Assembly (NCBI RefSeq): GCF_038396785.1
Contig: NZ_CP151087.1
Location: 1,736,001 to 1,800,000, forward strand
Length of the DNA: 64,000 nt
Source of the DNA: Sphingobacterium thalpophilum
GTDB lineage: Bacteria > Bacteroidota > Bacteroidia > Sphingobacteriales > Sphingobacteriaceae
Direction: 5' to 3'
In this document: positions 18,236-28,472 of the stretch, one piece after another
How positions within the stretch are numbered: the first letter of the stretch is position 1
Layout: each line of letters starts with the position of its first letter
Translations under genes and position numbers: made by a program
The notes under the pieces: model-generated
What the model was told of the DNA's origin: nothing
Databases searched by the model: none
What the model saw: the letters and a program-made list of their open reading frames with translations, nothing else

Positions 18236-20959
18236 TTAAGGCTGAACACCGTAGTTTATTACCTTACGGCCGATATTCCCGGTTTGATCCATTCCCTCGA
18301 CGATTACCTTGTAATTTCCATTTCCGTCGGCATTATAAAACTGAATAGCCGCCTCCCCGGTCTCTGTGATCGAAACTTTCGGATTCCAGTAAATGGTCGT
18401 TCTCAAATCGTTTGCAGCCTTTCTTTCCGGCGTATCATATTTTGGAACATAGAATTTGCGTTCTTTAATATAGCCCAAAGGATACATATCGATTACATTT
18501 GATTTTGGCAACATGCTCTCAATTTCACTCAATGACATTCGCGGCTTCTTCGCTTCCACTTTTTTCGTATAAATGGACACAACACCATTATTTTGATACA
18601 TTCTGGAGACTGTTCCCAATTCATCACGTAAGAAGATTTCGATTCCTTCGATATCCGCGACATTGATGCTGTTCAATCCAGGCTCATCAATAGCCATACC
18701 GTTCAGAAAGAACTGAACAGGCGTGCGTCCCCCCGCATTATAATCGCGGGAAACATAATATTTCAATGTCTGCGGATCATAAGTAATGCCCGTCAATACC
18801 GTTTGAAGACACATAGTCAACACGTTACAACCGGTCAAACGTTCGGGTTCAATACGGTGTTCCGGCATGGACAGTCCCGAAATAGAAGGGAAATCTTTAT
18901 TGGTGATTACTTTCTTCACTACAGCCGTCACTTCGACCTCATCCAAGAGAATCGATTTTCGATACTCTTTTCGGCTATTCGCCAAATAAGGAGCAAAAGC
19001 CTGGTCTATATTAGGTACAAAATAACTCTTATAGCCATTATTCTTATCGATCTCGGGGTAAAAGCTCTGGTCCATATTGATAACCAAGCTTCGGTAATTG
19101 TCATTCGATCGGGCATTAACCGTTACTTTGGACGAATCCGGGAACACAAGATCCTTAAAGGCGAAACGTCCATTTTGATCTGTATACACATCCTTCTTAA
19201 TGTTGCGGGAAGGTATCGTCAAAAGTAATCCACCGTTTGGATAAGGGCGTCCAGTATTCATCCGAAGTATACCGGATAATTCAATTCCTTGCTCGGGAAG
19301 AAAACTGATCTGTGGCAACTTCTCCGATATAAGTTTCGGGTAGTCAAATCGACGGTATCCCTGTGTCATTAAAAGTGCATCCAGCGCTTTATCCCGATTG
19401 GGATTCTTTTCATCGAAATATGAATTTGGGTTTTCTACATTTCCTTTGAGGTCCGAAGTCAACAGAAAGTTGCTCACAATCGATAGATCTGCCTGATCAT
19501 TATAGGGAACTTTGGATTCGTCTATTACAGCGACTGAATAGCTTCCGGGGAACTTCTGCCCATTGTTGTCTACAGCAAGTTTAAGATTGACCAAGTCTTT
19601 AGCCTTATAGCTTTGCTTATCGCTGGTAACCTGAATATTTAAAAGCTTTTCGCTTTGAACAAATGCCAAGCGTTCACTGATAGGTTTTCCGTCCGGACTC
19701 AATAAGGTTACCTGGACAATACCATTTGGCAAACGCTCTTTCGGAATATTGACCAATGCGGATGAAGATTTCAAATTCACCTGCGCGCCAAAACAGAGAT
19801 GGCCATTCGACTGAACCAAAACATAATAAGATTGCCCCGGGTTCTTTGAAAAATTCTCCTCGCTAGTTACCACGGCAAACTCCGCATTCGTAGCATCCTG
19901 TTTTACAAAAACAACATTTACCTTGTCATTGACAACAGCCGGCAATTTGTATTTGCGCTCCTGTCCATTCTCAAACTTCACAACAGCTTGATAATTTTCT
20001 CCTGCGAGGGGCAGTAGAGAAAAATAGCCCATTCCAGTTCCAAAGTCTGCAAACTCCGCTACCGACTTGCCCTTTGAATCCAAAATACTACCTTTTACCT
20101 TTAGCCCCTTACCATCGGATCCAATGGCTTTAAATGCAACTTTTTTGGCCAATCCAGCGATAATATCACCCCCTTCAGGAAAGAATTGCACATCTGCATC
20201 CCACAAAGCATTTTTGAGCAAGAAGGAACTGGACAAAGGTTTTTCATTTTTATTTTCCTGAATGCTTATCTTCAGTTGTCCTTTCTCCAGATTTGCCTTT
20301 TCTTTTGCAGACAGGTTTATGGTTACTTTCCCCAGCCCATCGGTCTCAGCTTTGCCCTTATCGAAGGTTTCCCATCCCGACACAAACTCCCAATTGATTT
20401 TTGAATTGATCATCGGTTTTCCCGTACGATCGCGGAACTGTATGACAGCTTGGGTTTTATTACCACCAATGTTATTTTGAAATTCAATGTTTGTAATCAA
20501 TTTCTTATTGATTACATCACCGATTGGCACCACTTTATTAAAGAAGTAGGCATTATCAAAGTTGGCCATCCATTTTGTGTAAGCTCTAAATCGATAATTG
20601 TCCTGCGACATAAATTGAGGATCAAGTACAATCTGCCCATTTCCTACCCCTTTATCCAATGGAATTTTTAGTGTCTGAATCAGGGAATCACGACTGTTCA
20701 GTACTTCCACATAAGCTATTTTACTCGGCTCATATTCGGCCAAATTGCGGGATAAATAGGTTGAAAACCAAAGGGTATCCCCCACCGCATAATATGGTTT
20801 ATCGAAATGTAAATGTACCTTTTCAACTGGGTAGACCTGAAAATATTTCTGAACTCGTTCTACGATCGTATTAATAGGCAACGTAGGTGTAGTCTGGGCA
20901 TAAGTCTTCCCCATTCCTAACAGTCCTATCGATAAAGTCAATAGTTTTATGTGCTTCAT
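18236..20959 (-). CDS. Secreted MG2-like protein with TonB-plug-type domain
   Basis: This 907-residue exported protein has signal peptide MKHIKLLTLSIGLLGMGKTYAQ. The mature part begins with a macroglobulin-2-like domain (EKVHLHFDKPYYAVGDTLWFSTYL). Several beta-sandwich repeats follow, then a carboxypeptidase-regulatory-like segment (NTGRPYPNGGLLLTIPSRN), and near the end a plug-like segment (VQFFLNGMAIDEPGLNSINVADIEGIEIF) as in TonB-dependent receptors, but no 22-strand barrel follows. Proteins of this build are common in Bacteroidota and their role is not settled. The start is ATG 20959; a TTG 14 codons upstream lacks a better signal peptide. Confidence 0.82.
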   Translation of the reverse strand: MKHIKLLTLSIGLLGMGKTYAQTTPTLPINTIVERVQKYFQVYPVEKVHLHFDKPYYAVGDTLWFSTYLSRNLAEYEPSKIAYVEVLNSRDSLIQTLKIPLDKGVGNGQIVLDPQFMSQDNYRFRAYTKWMANFDNAYFFNKVVPIGDVINKKLITNIEFQNNIGGNKTQAVIQFRDRTGKPMINSKINWEFVSGWETFDKGKAETDGLGKVTINLSAKEKANLEKGQLKISIQENKNEKPLSSSFLLKNALWDADVQFFPEGGDIIAGLAKKVAFKAIGSDGKGLKVKGSILDSKGKSVAEFADFGTGMGYFSLLPLAGENYQAVVKFENGQERKYKLPAVVNDKVNVVFVKQDATNAEFAVVTSEENFSKNPGQSYYVLVQSNGHLCFGAQVNLKSSSALVNIPKERLPNGIVQVTLLSPDGKPISERLAFVQSEKLLNIQVTSDKQSYKAKDLVNLKLAVDNNGQKFPGSYSVAVIDESKVPYNDQADLSIVSNFLLTSDLKGNVENPNSYFDEKNPNRDKALDALLMTQGYRRFDYPKLISEKLPQISFLPEQGIELSGILRMNTGRPYPNGGLLLTIPSRNIKKDVYTDQNGRFAFKDLVFPDSSKVTVNARSNDNYRSLVINMDQSFYPEIDKNNGYKSYFVPNIDQAFAPYLANSRKEYRKSILLDEVEVTAVVKKVITNKDFPSISGLSMPEHRIEPERLTGCNVLTMCLQTVLTGITYDPQTLKYYVSRDYNAGGRTPVQFFLNGMAIDEPGLNSINVADIEGIEIFLRDELGTVSRMYQNNGVVSIYTKKVEAKKPRMSLSEIESMLPKSNVIDMYPLGYIKERKFYVPKYDTPERKAANDLRTTIYWNPKVSITETGEAAIQFYNADGNGNYKVIVEGMDQTGNIGRKVINYGVQP

Positions 20960-21087
20960 TGAAAGTCTTAGAATAAAAAATGAATAGCTAAATATATTCA
21001 ATTTTGAGCAAAGACCAACCCCATTGGGGTATTTTTAACATTTATTATACCTATTCATAGGGTCATTACCGACTCTTTAAAGGTAAT

Positions 21088-22551
21088 TTAAAGCAATGGA
21101 GCCAAAAGCCTACAGATGGAATCAACTCCTCTTTTCCAGCGGCTTCGTTGCATCCATTTTCGGATTGTAATCAGATCTGAGACTTCAATATCAGCCAAAA
21201 ATTGCGCATTAAGACGGTCGCAAAGCGCTTTATCCGAGACAATTCCCGAGATTTCAAAATTGATGTAAAAACTTCTGATATCTAAGTTTGTCGTACCGAT
21301 ATAGGCAAGCTTCCCATCAATACAGATGGTTTTGGCATGCAGAAATCCCTTTGTATAAAGGTATACGTTGACTCCTCTTTCCAACAGTGGTTTTATAAAC
21401 GAGAATGAGGCATGCTGTACAAAAAACGAATCAGACTGGGCCGGCAACATCAAGTCCACACGCACTCCTAAAGATACCGCGAGCATTAAAGCGGTCGTCA
21501 ATTGATCGCTGGGAATAAAATATGGCGTACACAACTGTACATATTCTTTTGCTTCGTTGATACCGGCAATAATTGCTTCCATATTGAAAGGCGCTGGCGA
21601 TCCAGGATCACTGGCTGTAAATCCTACTCCACTCGCATCTTCATCGGTAAGGGGAAATCGGTTTAAATAACCTCGGCCCAATTCAAACGATTCCCCATCT
21701 GTCTGGTTCCAGCTGTTCCAAAACTGGATTTGCAACGTATTTACAGCCGCGCCGACAACCATCATAGCTGTATCCCGCCAATAAACCTCATTTTTTCCAT
21801 TATTGATATACCGATCTGAAATATTGATTCCGCCGACAAAACCTATTTTCCCATCGATCACCGCTATCTTGCGGTGATTTCGGTAGTTGCTATTCGCCAA
21901 GGAACTAAAGGTTACTGGAAGAAAAGCTTGAAACACAAAATCGGGTTTATGCCGCCGTAAATATTTAATTACATCTGGAGCACCAAAACTATCCAATATC
22001 AGACGTACGTTGACCCCAGCTTTTGCTTTTTCTTCTAGAATATGTAAGATCTCCTGCCCTATTTCATCCATTTCCCAAATATAATATTCCATGTGAATGG
22101 AATGCTGCGCAGCTTTAAGACGATCAATAAGTACCGGAAACTTTTCTTCCCCATTGATAAACAGGGTTACATCGTTGTTGAGGGAGAATGGAGAGATCTT
22201 CTGATTTTTAAGGTAGCGGTATACCATGGCCAAACTACCGATCCGCTCATTTAACGTATCAATATGTTCCTCCATAATTTCGGATTCCTTACGCCAGGCA
22301 TCCAGTAGCTTTTTGGACTGCTCGCGATACACGCGTTTCATCCTTTTGACCTTCTTAAACTTCTGACCAAAGAAATAGTAACTGAGCAAACCGACGACAG
22401 GTAAGAAAACAATGACCATAATCCAGGCAATGGTCTTGGAAGGATTACGGTTTTCGATCAAAATCGTCCCTATTACACCAATATAAAGGATGAGTAAGGG
22501 AATCCAATAATATTCTAATGCAATCTGTAAAATATGATGAAGTACCTCCAT
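21088..22551 (-). CDS. cls: Cardiolipin synthase (ClsA type)
   Basis: This membrane enzyme joins two phosphatidylglycerols to make cardiolipin. Two N-terminal transmembrane helices (PLDc_N domain) precede two phospholipase D domains. The HKD motifs read NHRKIAVIDGKIGFVGG and HAKTICIDGKLAYIGT. The start is ATG 22551 (MEVLHHILQ), eight codons inside a TTG-started frame, giving 487 residues. It lies 57 bases behind the SafE-like gene and may be read through from the cbb3 operon. Confidence 0.94.
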   Translation of the reverse strand: MEVLHHILQIALEYYWIPLLILYIGVIGTILIENRNPSKTIAWIMVIVFLPVVGLLSYYFFGQKFKKVKRMKRVYREQSKKLLDAWRKESEIMEEHIDTLNERIGSLAMVYRYLKNQKISPFSLNNDVTLFINGEEKFPVLIDRLKAAQHSIHMEYYIWEMDEIGQEILHILEEKAKAGVNVRLILDSFGAPDVIKYLRRHKPDFVFQAFLPVTFSSLANSNYRNHRKIAVIDGKIGFVGGINISDRYINNGKNEVYWRDTAMMVVGAAVNTLQIQFWNSWNQTDGESFELGRGYLNRFPLTDEDASGVGFTASDPGSPAPFNMEAIIAGINEAKEYVQLCTPYFIPSDQLTTALMLAVSLGVRVDLMLPAQSDSFFVQHASFSFIKPLLERGVNVYLYTKGFLHAKTICIDGKLAYIGTTNLDIRSFYINFEISGIVSDKALCDRLNAQFLADIEVSDLITIRKWMQRSRWKRGVDSICRLLAPLL

Positions 22552-22608
22552 ATTGTGTGCTAAGGGTTTTACCAAATATAATACTTAGCATCGACATATT
22601 GTTTGTCG

Positions 22609-23298
22609 TTAAACACAGTTTATTGCACCATCGACATGAATGAATGGACTTAAATAAGGAATGTCTAAATTGGCACCCCGGAGTATAAACCAAATTCCCA
22701 ATAAGAAATAGAGAAAGGGAACCCATTTCGAAAATCCGATTTTGAAAGATCTGGAGAAATTTCCCAGAAAAGAAAACGCAAACAATAGCGGGATAGTTCC
22801 TAAGCCAAAACACAACATAAAAAAGAAACTTTGCTGTGGACTGTCTGCATTTATGGACGACATGAGTGCCATGTAGACCATACCACAGGGCAATAAGCCA
22901 TTCAGTACGCCAGCAATAAAACTCCCCCCCGGTTTATAGAGCCATTTCGACAATAAGCGTACAATTGGCTGCACAGCCTTCGTCTGCCAGCTAGCGATTT
23001 TCCGATTATGCTTACCAATAAGCTGGAATAAAGCAATTCCGATCAGAATAATACCTGTGGCCCAGCTCAAACTTCGCTGCCAACCTTGAATCTGCGCAAA
23101 TGTTCCGATCGTACCGAGTAAAAGTCCTAAACAACCATAAGTCAGTACCCTGCCGGATTGATACAGTATTTTATTTAAAAAAACGTTCCAACCAAAACCC
23201 TGCCTTCCTTCAATAGCAAAAATTAATGGACCACACATTACCGCACAATGTATGCTTCCAAACAATCCCATGAAAAATGCAAAATAGGTATAACTCAT
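22609..23298 (-). CDS. SafE/TauE-like membrane protein of the cbb3 cluster
   Basis: This 229-residue polytopic protein (about six membrane helices) has the sulfite-exporter TauE/SafE (DsbD-like) pattern. The short motifs HCAVMCGP and GLLPCGMVYMAL carry a cysteine in each half. Relatives follow ccoGH in many Bacteroidota and Proteobacteria and are thought to take part in copper or redox handling for oxidase assembly. It lies 9 bases downstream of the FixH-like gene, in the same operon. Confidence 0.85.
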   Translation of the reverse strand: MSYTYFAFFMGLFGSIHCAVMCGPLIFAIEGRQGFGWNVFLNKILYQSGRVLTYGCLGLLLGTIGTFAQIQGWQRSLSWATGIILIGIALFQLIGKHNRKIASWQTKAVQPIVRLLSKWLYKPGGSFIAGVLNGLLPCGMVYMALMSSINADSPQQSFFFMLCFGLGTIPLLFAFSFLGNFSRSFKIGFSKWVPFLYFLLGIWFILRGANLDIPYLSPFIHVDGAINCV

Positions 23299-23307
23299 TT
23301 CGTTAAA

Positions 23308-23730
23308 CTAGAATAAAATATGCTCTTCAAACAAAAAATCTTTACCTACACTCTTCCAGTCAATATACAAATTCCACATTCCTTTATCGAACGTGGAAAT
23401 GGGCAGTGTATATAAATTACTGGTTGTCTGAAATGGTAATTCTTTATCCAATCGGTTATCCGAAGGTTTTCGAAACAGCAATTTCCCTTTATTTACTTTG
23501 GAGACAAAATGGATATACATGGTATCTTGCCTGATTTCTATTGTCGGTGATTCCTTCATAATCAATACATTTTGCTTTTTATCGTAAGCTTGATCATAAT
23601 TCAGTCCCTGCTCGTAATAGTCATCTTCTTCCAGACTATCCGAATCGTGACTTACCATGTATATTCCTGCTCCGACTATACACAACATAAATACCGCCAA
23701 GGTTAAAAAAATCTTTGTACCCCAATTCAT
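23308..23730 (-). CDS. ccoH: FixH/CcoH-like protein, cbb3 oxidase assembly
   Basis: This 140-residue protein has one N-terminal membrane helix (WGTKIFLTLAVFMLCIVGAGIYMV) followed by a periplasmic domain. The YEQGLNYDQAYDKKQN motif is typical of FixH, which is needed for assembly of the cbb3 oxidase. It sits directly after ccoG (11-base gap), as in classic fixGHIS clusters. Confidence 0.88.
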   Translation of the reverse strand: MNWGTKIFLTLAVFMLCIVGAGIYMVSHDSDSLEEDDYYEQGLNYDQAYDKKQNVLIMKESPTIEIRQDTMYIHFVSKVNKGKLLFRKPSDNRLDKELPFQTTSNLYTLPISTFDKGMWNLYIDWKSVGKDFLFEEHILF

Positions 23731-23741
23731 TGTTTTTCATT

Positions 23742-25130
23742 TTAATTCATACCCGGAGGCGCAATAAAAGTGGTTTTTAAACTTTCCACTTTCTTATCTC
23801 CCGAATAGATAGCTAATTTTATATTACTTTTATAGGTCTCAACATCCTTATTCGCGATAATTAGAAAAAAGCTCAGTGTCGCATGCCCATCTTTACTCAA
23901 TTTTTGAATAGGATTGACCAGTTGAATCTTTAAACGCGGATCATCACAGACCAATTTAAAAGGCATTTCTTTACCAGACTTATTAATCAATTCCAAAGAA
24001 TACAGGTTGCTTATTGTCTTATCATCGCGAAGTTGGTAGGTACTTCCCTTTGCCCGAAGCAATCTTCCATCCACCTGAGAACGATTGAACAACAGAAAAC
24101 TAAAGACCGACATTAATGCAACCAACACGATAGAATAGGCAATTGCCCTCGTATTGCTTTTTTTCTTCAGTGTTCCTTCAACCTCACCCATTGGATAAAA
24201 GCCAATTAACTTTTTAGGCTTTCCAATTTTGTCCATGACAGCATCACAGGCATCAATACAGGCCGTACAGCTTACACATTCTAATTGCAGACCATTTCGA
24301 ATATCAATTCCTGTGGGGCATACATGTACACATAGTTTGCAGTCTACACAATCTCCCTGCGTCGCCGTTGCATCCTTTTGCTGTTTTCCTCTTGGCTCTC
24401 CACGTCTATGATCATATGCAACAGTGATACTTTGGTCATCGAGGAGTACGCCCTGCAATCTGCCATAAGGGCAAATTGCAATACATACAATCTCCCTGAC
24501 GTACGCAAATACGCCATAGAAAACCAATGTAAAGATGATGATTGATATCAATCCACCGATATGTTGGTCCAATGGATCAGTGATAATCTTCATCAACGCA
24601 TCAACACCGATGATATAAGACAAAAAGATATTTGAAATGAAAAATGATATGATCAGGAATATACCATGTTTCAAAAACTTTTTCAATTGTTTTTGATCCG
24701 TATTGGGTCCAGCATCCAATTTCTTTTGTTGTTGCCAATCACCTTCGATCCAATATTCAATTCGTCTAAATATTAATTCCAAAAAAATGGTCTGGGGGCA
24801 AGTCCATCCGCACCATACCCGTCCAAAGACAACAGTAAACAAAACCACACATACCATCACGATTAACATGCCGAATACGAATATGTAGAGATCCTGTGGA
24901 TAGAACAGATTTCCTAAGATGGAAAACTTCCGCTCAATAATGTTGAACATGAGAAACGGTTCACCATTTATTTTGATAAAAGGAACTACAAACAAGAACA
25001 GCAGTAGTGAATACCCAACCCACTGTCTCTTTTTGTAAAGCTCTCCCTGCGGTTTTTTGGCATAAATCCATTGTCTTTTTTTTGACTTAGATCCACCGTT
25101 ATTGGCATTATTCACGACTACTGTACTCAT
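23742..25130 (-). CDS. ccoG: Cytochrome c oxidase accessory protein CcoG (FixG)
   Basis: This polytopic iron-sulfur protein acts as a cupric reductase in cbb3 maturation. A membrane region carries CGWTCPQTIFLELIFRR and CIAICPYGRLQGVLLDD. Two 4Fe-4S clusters follow (CVDCKLCVHVCP and CVSCTACIDACD, with additional cysteines before them), then a C-terminal FixG immunoglobulin-like domain. The 462-residue length is normal. The spacing to ccoP is 15 bases. Confidence 0.95.
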   Translation of the reverse strand: MSTVVVNNANNGGSKSKKRQWIYAKKPQGELYKKRQWVGYSLLLFLFVVPFIKINGEPFLMFNIIERKFSILGNLFYPQDLYIFVFGMLIVMVCVVLFTVVFGRVWCGWTCPQTIFLELIFRRIEYWIEGDWQQQKKLDAGPNTDQKQLKKFLKHGIFLIISFFISNIFLSYIIGVDALMKIITDPLDQHIGGLISIIIFTLVFYGVFAYVREIVCIAICPYGRLQGVLLDDQSITVAYDHRRGEPRGKQQKDATATQGDCVDCKLCVHVCPTGIDIRNGLQLECVSCTACIDACDAVMDKIGKPKKLIGFYPMGEVEGTLKKKSNTRAIAYSIVLVALMSVFSFLLFNRSQVDGRLLRAKGSTYQLRDDKTISNLYSLELINKSGKEMPFKLVCDDPRLKIQLVNPIQKLSKDGHATLSFFLIIANKDVETYKSNIKLAIYSGDKKVESLKTTFIAPPGMN

Positions 25131-25145
25131 TGCTATTTCAATTTA

Positions 25146-26060
25146 TTACTCTGCTTTTTTTTCTGTTTCAGCCTGTTCGGCTTTGCTCTCATCCGCCGCC
25201 TTCTCTCCGCTTGCAGCCTGGCCACCGCCATAGGTTACCTCTTCACCTTGCGGAGCTTTTGGATTAGCAGGGTGTGTATCCCTTAAGGTAATAATATAAC
25301 TGGCAACCTGTGCGATTTGTGCAGGACTTAAAGTTTGTTCCCATGGCACCATTCCTTTATCAGGAACACCATACTTAATGGTTTTGAAGATATCTTTAAT
25401 CTCGCCACCATGCAGCCAAAACTTATCGGTCAAGTTAGGTCCGATGCCTCCCTCGCCACTACCACCGTGACAAGCGACACAGTTTGCGGTAAAGATCGCT
25501 TTTCCATCAGCTGCCATTTCCGGCTGAAACTCCACGCTACTTTCGTCTACATTGCTCGCAGAAGCAGTAAGATAAGCCTGACGCTCTTTCTCGGCAACGA
25601 CCATCTCATGTTCATACTCCTGGTCTTGGTTCATTCCGATGCCCGACACCTGATAAACAAATAAGTAAACAAGGCCGAAAAAAATCGTTCCATAAAAAAG
25701 GAAATTAAACCAGATCGGAATCGGATTATCCAATTCGCGGATACCATCATACTCATGGTCTATGACAATATCCTTTTCTTCTGAAATCGGTCTGATCCCC
25801 ATGATCTTGTTCCACGACCTTTTCATCCAGCCCTTATTCGCCGCCTTTTTGAGTTTTTCCTCCTTGGCCAATTCAGGCATGGTAATCTTAATGATGGATT
25901 TCATCGCGCGATTGACCATCAATGCCGAAGCGAGAAGAGCCAGCATCACAACGATCAATACAACAATTAAGATATCTGTGTATAAATTATCTGTACCGAA
26001 TCCTATCGTAGATTGAACAACTTCTGCGGTAGCTGGTGCAGTATCCAATAATAAACTCAT
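25146..26060 (-). CDS. ccoP: cbb3 oxidase subunit CcoP (cytochrome c)
   Basis: Subunit III passes electrons to the oxidase. This form has an additional N-terminal membrane helix (about residues 28-50), then the conserved YDGIRELDNPIPIWFNFLFYGTIFFGLVYL anchor, then a single heme-binding domain with CVACHGG and a distal methionine region (VPDKGMVPWEQ). Proteobacterial CcoP has two hemes, so one heme is missing here, which is usual for Bacteroidota. An Ala/Glu/Lys-rich tail ends the protein. Confidence 0.93.
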   Translation of the reverse strand: MSLLLDTAPATAEVVQSTIGFGTDNLYTDILIVVLIVVMLALLASALMVNRAMKSIIKITMPELAKEEKLKKAANKGWMKRSWNKIMGIRPISEEKDIVIDHEYDGIRELDNPIPIWFNFLFYGTIFFGLVYLFVYQVSGIGMNQDQEYEHEMVVAEKERQAYLTASASNVDESSVEFQPEMAADGKAIFTANCVACHGGSGEGGIGPNLTDKFWLHGGEIKDIFKTIKYGVPDKGMVPWEQTLSPAQIAQVASYIITLRDTHPANPKAPQGEEVTYGGGQAASGEKAADESKAEQAETEKKAE

Positions 26061-26063
26061 ATA

Positions 26064-26261
26064 TTATAGACTTTCAGGTGAATGATTCAGTTCCTTTTCT
26101 GTTTCATCTTCTTCCAAAGGCAATTCCTTCATATAAGTAACATAGTCTTTTTTCATTCGAAACAACATTATTGCTACTGAAATGAAGAACACCAAGAAGA
26201 TCCAAAGTGATGCAATTAGATAAAGCTCACTGCCGTTTAGATTTGTTATTTGCTTAAACAT
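26064..26261 (-). CDS. ccoQ: CcoQ-like small membrane subunit
   Basis: This is a short protein with one membrane helix (LYLIASLWIFLVFFISVAIMLF) and an acidic tail, placed between ccoNO and ccoP as CcoQ is in other clusters. I use the ATG at 26261 (MFKQITNLNG), four bases past the ccoNO stop. An alternative ATG at 26285 would overlap ccoNO by 20 bases. The identity rests mostly on size, helix and position. Confidence 0.75.
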   Translation of the reverse strand: MFKQITNLNGSELYLIASLWIFLVFFISVAIMLFRMKKDYVTYMKELPLEEDETEKELNHSPESL

Positions 26262-26265
26262 GGCT

Positions 26266-28404
26266 TTATTGATTTGCGTTAACATTATCAGCTACTTTTG
26301 GAGCTGCTTTTATATCTGTTCCTAATCGCTGTAAGTATGCAATTACAGCTACAATCTCACGGTCAGCTAACACATTCACTTGATTTTGTTTTAGATCATC
26401 AGCAATTTTTTGTGCCTGTTTGGTAAGATCCTGCTCAGCATGTTCAATTTCCGCATCGGTATAGGGAATTCCCAATTTCCGTAACGCTTTCATTTTATCT
26501 TGCAGAATAGAATTATCTAGCTTCTGATCGATCAACCAAGGATATGTTGGCATAATACTTCCTGGCGAGGTAATCGTCGGATCCAACAGGTGATCAAAGT
26601 GCCATTTATTTGGGTATTTTCCACCGATTCGATGCAGATCTGGTCCCGTCCGCTTCGAACCCCATAAAAACGGTGTATCGTAAACAAACTCTCCCGCCTT
26701 ACTATACTCTCCGTAACGGGCAGTTTCGGATCTAAATGGACGAATAGTTTGCGTGTGACAGTTTACACAACCTTCTCTCACGTAGAGATCCCTTCCCTGC
26801 AGTTCCAATGCTGTATAAGGTTTTACACTCGCAATCGTTGGAACGTTTTTAGAAATTGTAAAAGTCGGCACCATCTCCACCATACCCCCGATGAGGATCG
26901 CAATAAGAGCCAGTACCATAAATAAAATTGGCTTACGTTCAAGGCGGCGGTGTTGAGACTGTTCGTTTACTTGAACCGGCAATAATGCAGGAGCTTCTGC
27001 AGGCTCATTGGCCAAAAGCTTCCCTTTTTGCATAGTTTTGATCAAGTTGAACGTCATCAGGAACACGCCCGATAGATAAAGTGCGCCACCTAGTGCACGC
27101 ATCATGTGCATTGGCAAAATTTCCAATGTTGTCGCAAGGAAGTTTGGATATTTCAAGACTCCTTCCGGTGTAAATTCTTTCCACATCAAGCCTTGTACTA
27201 CAGCTGCCCAATACATCGGGATAGCATAGAACAAAATACCTAAGGTACCTATCCAAAAGTGCGTTGATGCCAACTTTTTAGAATATAACTCCGTTTTATA
27301 AATACGTGGTATCAACCAGTACAGAATACCGAATGTCATAAAGCCGTTCCATCCCAATGCACCTACGTGTACGTGTGCTACGATCCAGTCGGTAAAGTGA
27401 GCAATTGCATTCACCTGCTTTAAAGATAGCATAGGGCCTTCGAAAGTCGCCATACCATAACAAGTAAGGGCCACGACCATGAATTTTAACATAGGCTCTG
27501 TCCGTACCTTATCCCAGGCACCACGTAAGGTCAACAAGCCATTGATCATACCGCCCCAGCTCGGAGCAATCAACATAATGGAGAATACAACCCCTAAAGA
27601 CTGTACCCAACCAGGTAGCGCCGTATAGAGCAAATGGTGAGGACCTGCCCAGATATAAATAAAGATTAAAGACCAAAAGTGAAGAATACTTAACTTGTAA
27701 GAGTAAACTGGACGGTTGGCCATCTTAGGAAGGAAATAATACATCATTCCCAAATAAGGAGTTGTCAAGAAAAAAGCAACTGCATTGTGACCATACCACC
27801 ATTGTACCAGCGCATCCTGTACGCCTTTGTAGACATAATAGCTTTTCCATCCAGCTACAGGTAATTGGATGGAGTTAACAATATGCAATACCGCTACTGT
27901 AACAAATGTGGCAATATAGAACCAAACTGCGACATACATATGACGTTCGCGTCGTTTGATAATAGTACCGAACATATTGATTCCAAATACCACCCAAATG
28001 AAGGTAATGGCGATATCAATAGGCCATTCCATTTCGGCATACTCATGGCTTGAAGTAAGACCGAGTGGGAGTGTAATAGCCGAGGCAACAATAATTAATT
28101 GCCAACCCCAAAAATGGAGCTTACTCAAAGCATCACTGAACATTCTTGCTTTAAGCACCCGCTGTAAGGAGTAATACACTCCCATAAAAATACCATTACC
28201 TACGAAAGCAAAAATCACCGCATTGGTATGCACAGGACGTACACGGCCAAATGTAGTAAATTGCAATCCGAAGTTCATTTGGGGCCAAACAAGCTGCGTC
28301 GCCACAAGCAATCCTATGGTCATACCAACTATTCCCCAAATAATGGTAGCGATTCCGAAATTCCTGACAATCTTGTTGTCGTAATTAAATTGCTCTAACT
28401 GCAT
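26266..28404 (-). CDS. ccoNO: Fused cbb3 oxidase subunits I and II (CcoN-CcoO)
   Basis: This 712-residue protein joins two subunits that are separate in Proteobacteria. Residues 1-480 form the 12-helix CcoN core with heme/copper histidines in RPVHTNAVIF, WYGHNAVAFF, HHLLYTALPGW and HVHVGALGWNGF. The rest is CcoO, a membrane-anchored mono-heme cytochrome with CVNCHTQTIRPFRSE and the methionine segment PGSIMPTYPWL. The fusion is known in Bacteroidota. It reduces O2 at low concentration and is first in the operon ccoNO-Q-P-G-H-safE. Its upstream region holds two Crp/Fnr-type operator candidates. Confidence 0.97.
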   Translation of the reverse strand: MQLEQFNYDNKIVRNFGIATIIWGIVGMTIGLLVATQLVWPQMNFGLQFTTFGRVRPVHTNAVIFAFVGNGIFMGVYYSLQRVLKARMFSDALSKLHFWGWQLIIVASAITLPLGLTSSHEYAEMEWPIDIAITFIWVVFGINMFGTIIKRRERHMYVAVWFYIATFVTVAVLHIVNSIQLPVAGWKSYYVYKGVQDALVQWWYGHNAVAFFLTTPYLGMMYYFLPKMANRPVYSYKLSILHFWSLIFIYIWAGPHHLLYTALPGWVQSLGVVFSIMLIAPSWGGMINGLLTLRGAWDKVRTEPMLKFMVVALTCYGMATFEGPMLSLKQVNAIAHFTDWIVAHVHVGALGWNGFMTFGILYWLIPRIYKTELYSKKLASTHFWIGTLGILFYAIPMYWAAVVQGLMWKEFTPEGVLKYPNFLATTLEILPMHMMRALGGALYLSGVFLMTFNLIKTMQKGKLLANEPAEAPALLPVQVNEQSQHRRLERKPILFMVLALIAILIGGMVEMVPTFTISKNVPTIASVKPYTALELQGRDLYVREGCVNCHTQTIRPFRSETARYGEYSKAGEFVYDTPFLWGSKRTGPDLHRIGGKYPNKWHFDHLLDPTITSPGSIMPTYPWLIDQKLDNSILQDKMKALRKLGIPYTDAEIEHAEQDLTKQAQKIADDLKQNQVNVLADREIVAVIAYLQRLGTDIKAAPKVADNVNANQ

Positions 28405-28427
28405 TACTTAAATTGTTGATTCTGGTT

Positions 28428-28435
28428 CAAAAGTA
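28428..28435 (-). promoter_or_regulatory. -7 promoter element of the ccoNO operon
   Basis: The minus strand reads TACTTTTG, an exact TAnnTTTG match, 24 bases upstream of the ccoNO start. No TTG is present at the usual 19-22-base distance (the nearest is at 15), which fits a promoter that depends on an activator. Confidence 0.6.
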
Positions 28436-28472
28436 AGCAGCAATTTATGACAATTTAATGATGGGGAATGCG

